Positions 60,282 through 64,000 of a stretch of 64,000 bases of DNA are shown here, piece after piece. The stretch is from Luteibacter jiangsuensis (GTDB lineage: Bacteria; Pseudomonadota; Gammaproteobacteria; Xanthomonadales; Rhodanobacteraceae): positions 124,001-188,000 of the forward strand of contig NZ_JAUSSK010000005.1 of assembly GCF_030812295.1 (NCBI RefSeq), given 5' to 3'. The position numbers were made by a program, and so were the translations under genes. The notes beneath the pieces are model-generated. The model saw only the letters and a program-made list of their open reading frames with translations. It made no database searches and was not told the origin of the DNA. Positions within the stretch are counted from its first letter, which is position 1. The number at the start of each line of letters is the position of its first letter.

Positions 60282-60806
60282 CTACTTCTTCTTCGCAGGC
60301 GCCGCCGGGGCGGGCGCCGGAGCCGGTTTCGCCGCCGCGCCGGCCGCCGGGCACTGGCCCTGCTGGTTCAGCGTGCCCTGGCTTTGCAGCTGGGCGATCA
60401 TCTGCTGGCCGCGTTCCTGGCCCCACTGCTTACCGATCTGCATGCCTTCAGCCATCGTCGCCGGCATTTGCGTGATCACCTTCTGGCCCAGGGGCGAGCG
60501 GTAGAACTTGAGCAGGCCGTCGATATCCTCGGCGCTGAAATGCTTCTGGTAGACCGGCACCATCCGTCCGATCAACTGGTTGGTGGCGTTGGCGTCCACG
60601 AAACCCTGCCAGTAGCTGGCCGGCACGCAGGGCAACGCGTTCTGCATCACGCCCGCCATCTGGCTGTTCATCTGGCTGAGCATGCGGCCCATGCCGACGG
60701 CGTCCATCAACTGGCGCACCTGCTGCTCGGAGGGCGGCGCCGCCAGCGCCTGGCCCGCACAACCTGCCAGCACCAGGCCGGCAGCGATCCCTGTCCACTT
60801 ACGCAT
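60282..60806 (-). CDS. DUF2059-containing secreted protein
   Basis: Start at ATG 60806 ([22 protein letters not shown]), 174 residues. The signal peptide could be cut after ALA, or at a lipobox-like LAGC (Cys16), making a lipoprotein; the two cannot be separated by eye. The body fits DUF2059: [20 protein letters not shown], then [33 protein letters not shown]. It ends in a low-complexity Ala/Pro/Lys tail. Function unknown; periplasmic or envelope location expected. Divergent from uvrA. Confidence 0.88.
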   Translation of the reverse strand: MRKWTGIAAGLVLAGCAGQALAAPPSEQQVRQLMDAVGMGRMLSQMNSQMAGVMQNALPCVPASYWQGFVDANATNQLIGRMVPVYQKHFSAEDIDGLLKFYRSPLGQKVITQMPATMAEGMQIGKQWGQERGQQMIAQLQSQGTLNQQGQCPAAGAAAKPAPAPAPAAPAKKK

Positions 60807-61007
60807 GCGTGTCTTCCTCTTCGAATGGGTGGCTTCGACCCCTCCCCGGGGCCGGGCCATGGTAGCCGCGCGCGGCCATCGGGGTCACCCACATCCGGCA
60901 GGGTTCCGGTCCCGCATAACAAATGTGATGACCTGTCAAAGGTCGATACGGAATGAAGGCCGAAAACCCTTGGTATAGTCAGCGACTTCCCCCATTTACG
61001 TCGGCAC

Positions 61008-63947
61008 ATGGACAGCATTCGCATCCGCGGCGCCCGCACGCACAATCTCAAGAATATCGACCTCGACCTCCCACGCGATCGCCTCATCGTGATCACGGGC
61101 CTGTCCGGGTCCGGCAAATCCTCGCTCGCCTTCGATACGATCTACGCCGAAGGCCAGCGACGCTACGTCGAGTCACTGTCCGCCTACGCGCGGCAGTTCC
61201 TCTCGATGATGGAAAAGCCGGACGTGGACACGATCGAAGGCCTCTCGCCGGCCATCTCGATCGAGCAGAAGTCCACGTCGCACAATCCCCGTTCCACCGT
61301 CGGCACGATCACCGAGGTGTACGACTACCTGCGCCTGCTCTACGCGCGCGTCGGTACACCGCGCTGCCCGACTCACGGCATCGCCCTGGAAGCACAGACC
61401 GTCAGTCAGATGGTCGACACGGCCATGGCGCTGGACCCGGACAAGCGTTGGATGCTCCTCGCGCCGGTCATCCGCGAGCGCAAGGGCGAGCACGTGCAGG
61501 TCTTCGAGCAGCTGCGTGCCCAGGGTTTCGTCCGCGCGCGCGTCGACGGCGAGGTCTACGACCTCGACGCCGTGCCGCCGCTGACGCTGCGCCAGAAGCA
61601 CACCATCGAGGCGGTGATCGACCGCTTCCGCCCGCGCGAAGACATCAAGCAGCGCCTCGCCGAATCGTTCGAGACCGCCCTGCGCCTCGGTGACGGCATC
61701 GTGATCCTCGTCGACATGGACGACAAGAAGGCGACGGAACAGCTGTTCTCCTCGCGTTTCTCGTGCCCGATGTGCGACTACTCGCTGCCGGAACTCGAGC
61801 CGCGCCTGTTCTCGTTCAACTCCCCGGTCGGCGCCTGCCCGACCTGCGATGGCCTGGGCGTCACCCAGGTCTTCGATCCGTCGCGCGTGGTCGGACACCC
61901 CGAACTCAGCCTCGCCGGTGGCGCCATCCGCGGCTGGGATCGCCGCAACGCCTACTACTACCAGATGATCGTTTCACTGGCGAAGCACTATGGCTTCGAC
62001 CCGGAGACGCCCTGGCGCGAGTTGCCGAAGTCGGTGCAGAACGCTGTCCTGAACGGTTCCGGCCGCGAACTCATCCCGTTCCGCTACATCACCGAGCGCG
62101 GCGGCAAGGTAACCCGCGAGCACAAGTTCGAGGGCATCCTGCCGAACCTGGAGCGCCGCTACCGCGAGACCGAGTCGGCGGCGGTACGCGAGGAGCTGGC
62201 TCGCTACATCGCCGATCATCCGTGCCCGGATTGTGGCGGACAACGTCTCAACCCGTCGGCACGCAACGTGTTCGTGGCCGATCGCGCGATCCCCGAGCTG
62301 ACCTCGCTGGCGATCGACAACGCCCTGTCCTTCTTCGAGAAACTGAAGCTGCCCGGCTGGCGCGGCGAGATCGCGGTGAAGATCGTGAAGGAGATTCGCG
62401 AACGCCTCACCTTCCTCAACGACGTCGGCCTCAATTACCTCACGCTCGACCGCCAGGCCGATTCGCTGTCGGGCGGCGAGGCGCAGCGCATCCGCCTGGC
62501 CAGCCAGATCGGCGCCGGCCTCGTCGGCGTCATGTACGTGCTGGACGAGCCATCCATCGGACTGCACCAGCGCGACAACGAACGCCTGCTCGGCACCCTC
62601 ACCCGCCTGCGCGACCTCGGCAACACGGTGATCGTGGTGGAACACGACGAGGACGCCATCCGCGCCGCAGACCATATCCTCGACATCGGCCCGGGTGCCG
62701 GCGTGCACGGCGGCCACATCGTCGCCGAGGGCACGCTCGAGCAAGTGCTGGCGTCGCCCCGGTCGGTCACGGCGAAGTACCTCAGCGGAGAGCGCGGCAT
62801 CCAGGTGCCGTCCAAGCGCCGCCAGGCCCGCGACGACCAGTGGATCGAGCTCAAGGGCGCCACCGGCAACAACCTCAAGGATGTCGACGTCCGCATCCCG
62901 GTGGGCACTTTCACCTGTGTCACGGGGGTGTCCGGTTCGGGCAAGTCCACCCTGATCAACGACACCTTCTATCGCCTCGCCGCAATGGAACTCAACGGCG
63001 CCAGCGAGCAACCGGCACCGTACGAGTCGATCGAGGGCCTGGAACTGTTCGACAAGGTGGTCGACATCGACCAGTCACCGATCGGACGCACCCCGCGTTC
63101 GAATCCGGCCACTTATACAGGCCTGTTCACGCCCTTGCGCGAGCTCTACGCACAGGTGCCGGAGTCGCGCCAGCGCGGCTACACGCCGGGCCGTTTCAGC
63201 TTCAACGTCCGCGGAGGCCGCTGCGAAGCCTGCGAGGGCGACGGCATGATCAAGGTGGAGATGCATTTCCTCCCCGATGTATACGTGCCCTGCGACGTGT
63301 GCCACGGCAAACGCTACAACCGCGAAACGCTGGAAGTGCTCTACAAGGGCCACACCATCGCGGACGTGCTCGACATGACCGTGGAAGACGCCTTCAAGCT
63401 GTTCGAGAACGTACCGGTGATCGCGCGCAAACTGGAAACCCTGCGCGCCGTCGGCCTCGATTACATCAAGCTTGGCCAGAGCGCCACCACGCTTTCCGGC
63501 GGCGAGGCGCAGCGCGTGAAGCTGTCCAAGGAACTGTCCAAGCGCGACACGGGAAGCACGCTCTACATTCTCGACGAGCCCACCACGGGCCTGCATTTCC
63601 ATGACATCGAACAGTTGCTCGACGTGCTGCACAAGCTCGTCGAACACGGCAATACCGTTGTCGTGATCGAGCACAACCTCGATGTCATCAAGACAGCCGA
63701 CTGGCTGATCGATCTCGGGCCCGAAGGGGGAGCGGGCGGCGGCCGCATCCTCGTCAGCGGCACGCCGGAAACGGTGGCCGCGACGAAGGAATCGCATACC
63801 GGCCGCTTCCTCCTGCCCCACCTGAAACCGGCCAAGCCCGTCGCCAAGGCGACGACGAAGGCGACGACGAAGGCGGTCAGCAAGACCGCCACGAAGAAAC
63901 CGGTCGCGAAAGCGGCCCCGGACGCGAAGAAAAAAAGGACTGCATGA
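61008..63947 (+). CDS. uvrA: Excinuclease ABC subunit A
   Basis: 979 residues. Two ABC ATPase modules: Walker A GLSGSGKS at 31-38 and GVSGSGKST near 640-648. Signature motifs are [14 protein letters not shown] and [12 protein letters not shown]. Zinc modules are visible as CPMCDY...CPTCDG and CEACEG...CDVCHG. UvrA finds bulky DNA lesions and loads UvrB in nucleotide excision repair. Unlike E. coli UvrA it has a C-terminal tail of about 40 residues rich in Lys/Ala/Thr ([13 protein letters not shown], then KKPVAKAA), partly from a DNA repeat near 63849-63872. A -10-like TATAGT lies at 60974-60979, but no LexA box is obvious. Confidence 0.97.
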   Translation: MDSIRIRGARTHNLKNIDLDLPRDRLIVITGLSGSGKSSLAFDTIYAEGQRRYVESLSAYARQFLSMMEKPDVDTIEGLSPAISIEQKSTSHNPRSTVGTITEVYDYLRLLYARVGTPRCPTHGIALEAQTVSQMVDTAMALDPDKRWMLLAPVIRERKGEHVQVFEQLRAQGFVRARVDGEVYDLDAVPPLTLRQKHTIEAVIDRFRPREDIKQRLAESFETALRLGDGIVILVDMDDKKATEQLFSSRFSCPMCDYSLPELEPRLFSFNSPVGACPTCDGLGVTQVFDPSRVVGHPELSLAGGAIRGWDRRNAYYYQMIVSLAKHYGFDPETPWRELPKSVQNAVLNGSGRELIPFRYITERGGKVTREHKFEGILPNLERRYRETESAAVREELARYIADHPCPDCGGQRLNPSARNVFVADRAIPELTSLAIDNALSFFEKLKLPGWRGEIAVKIVKEIRERLTFLNDVGLNYLTLDRQADSLSGGEAQRIRLASQIGAGLVGVMYVLDEPSIGLHQRDNERLLGTLTRLRDLGNTVIVVEHDEDAIRAADHILDIGPGAGVHGGHIVAEGTLEQVLASPRSVTAKYLSGERGIQVPSKRRQARDDQWIELKGATGNNLKDVDVRIPVGTFTCVTGVSGSGKSTLINDTFYRLAAMELNGASEQPAPYESIEGLELFDKVVDIDQSPIGRTPRSNPATYTGLFTPLRELYAQVPESRQRGYTPGRFSFNVRGGRCEACEGDGMIKVEMHFLPDVYVPCDVCHGKRYNRETLEVLYKGHTIADVLDMTVEDAFKLFENVPVIARKLETLRAVGLDYIKLGQSATTLSGGEAQRVKLSKELSKRDTGSTLYILDEPTTGLHFHDIEQLLDVLHKLVEHGNTVVVIEHNLDVIKTADWLIDLGPEGGAGGGRILVSGTPETVAATKESHTGRFLLPHLKPAKPVAKATTKATTKAVSKTATKKPVAKAAPDAKKKRTA

Positions 63948-64000
63948 CCACTGAAGCCTCGAACACCCCCACGCCCGTTCCGCTGTTCATCACGCCGATG
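63944..64000 (+). CDS. Start of a gene following uvrA (3' end outside window)
   Basis: ATG at 63944 overlaps the uvrA TGA (ATGA) and the frame stays open to the window end, encoding [19 protein letters not shown]. The tight overlap indicates translational coupling with uvrA. Nineteen residues are too few to name the product. Confidence 0.5.
   Translation, partial: MTTEASNTPTPVPLFITPM

Noticed and set aside
60810-61007. SOS (LexA) box upstream of uvrA
   Set aside because: CTGT at about 60933 is not followed by ACAG at the right distance, and no other palindrome of that type is visible.

Overview
The window reads as a chromosome segment of a high-GC gammaproteobacterium of the Xanthomonadales, most like the Rhodanobacteraceae (Luteibacter, Dyella, Rhodanobacter). 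This is inferred from several features: the rpsT/murJ-ribF-ileS-lspA-ispH block, the rplU-rpmA-obgE block, a methionine synthase split into two overlapping genes behind an ArsR-methyltransferase regulator, a 180-kDa-type NAD-glutamate dehydrogenase, a PilY1 minor-pilin operon, and intergenic hairpin repeats starting GTGGGAGCCG. No species can be named from the sequence alone.

Layout. 1-4.6 kb is accessory: the tail of one gene and two complete tandem genes for short RHS-core proteins, interrupted by a flavin disulfide oxidoreductase and tRNA-Arg(CCT). 4.8-13.3 kb: an ALDH7-type dehydrogenase, a methyltransferase-pyrD-murB operon, ppk1 behind a possible Pho box, and a membrane diguanylate cyclase. 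13.4-26 kb, mostly metabolism: a fused alpha/beta 2-oxoacid dehydrogenase E1, GST, GNAT, glutaryl-CoA dehydrogenase, a DMT transporter, a 5'-nucleotidase, NAD kinase and NAD-GDH. 26.2-31.5 kb: a TetR-controlled RND efflux operon without an outer-membrane gene. 31.5-32.3 kb: a gene-free stretch with two inverted MITE-like elements. 32.4-39.4 kb: VOC protein, acyl-CoA dehydrogenase, split metH operon, a LAB_N protein and tRNA-Val(CAC). 39.4-46.8 kb: the type IV minor pilin/PilY1 operon (pilV-W-X-Y1-E-fimT). 47-50.1 kb: small proteins, a GNAT, and a divergent HxlR/SDR pair. 50.2-64 kb: tRNA-Thr(CGT), ispH, lspA, ileS, ribF, murJ, rpsT, obgE, rpmA, rplU, a DUF2059 protein, uvrA and the start of one more gene.

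The most interesting signal is in the first 4.3 kb. Three otherwise divergent RHS-core-linked proteins share a C-terminal module with an invariant G-x-HG-x3-G-x-NW motif and, 68-70 residues further on, an invariant Cys in a hydrophobic-strand-x-C-[FY]-G motif. This is the layout of the His/Cys dyad of caspase-fold (clan CD) peptidases, so I propose a small RHS-delivered or RHS-derived cysteine-peptidase-like family. The proposal rests on motif inference only. Other notable structure: two hairpin-repeat subfamilies that differ by compensatory base pairs, a pair of MITE-like elements in inverted orientation, and several well-placed candidate operators (TetR, ArsR/SahR-like, HxlR, PhoB).
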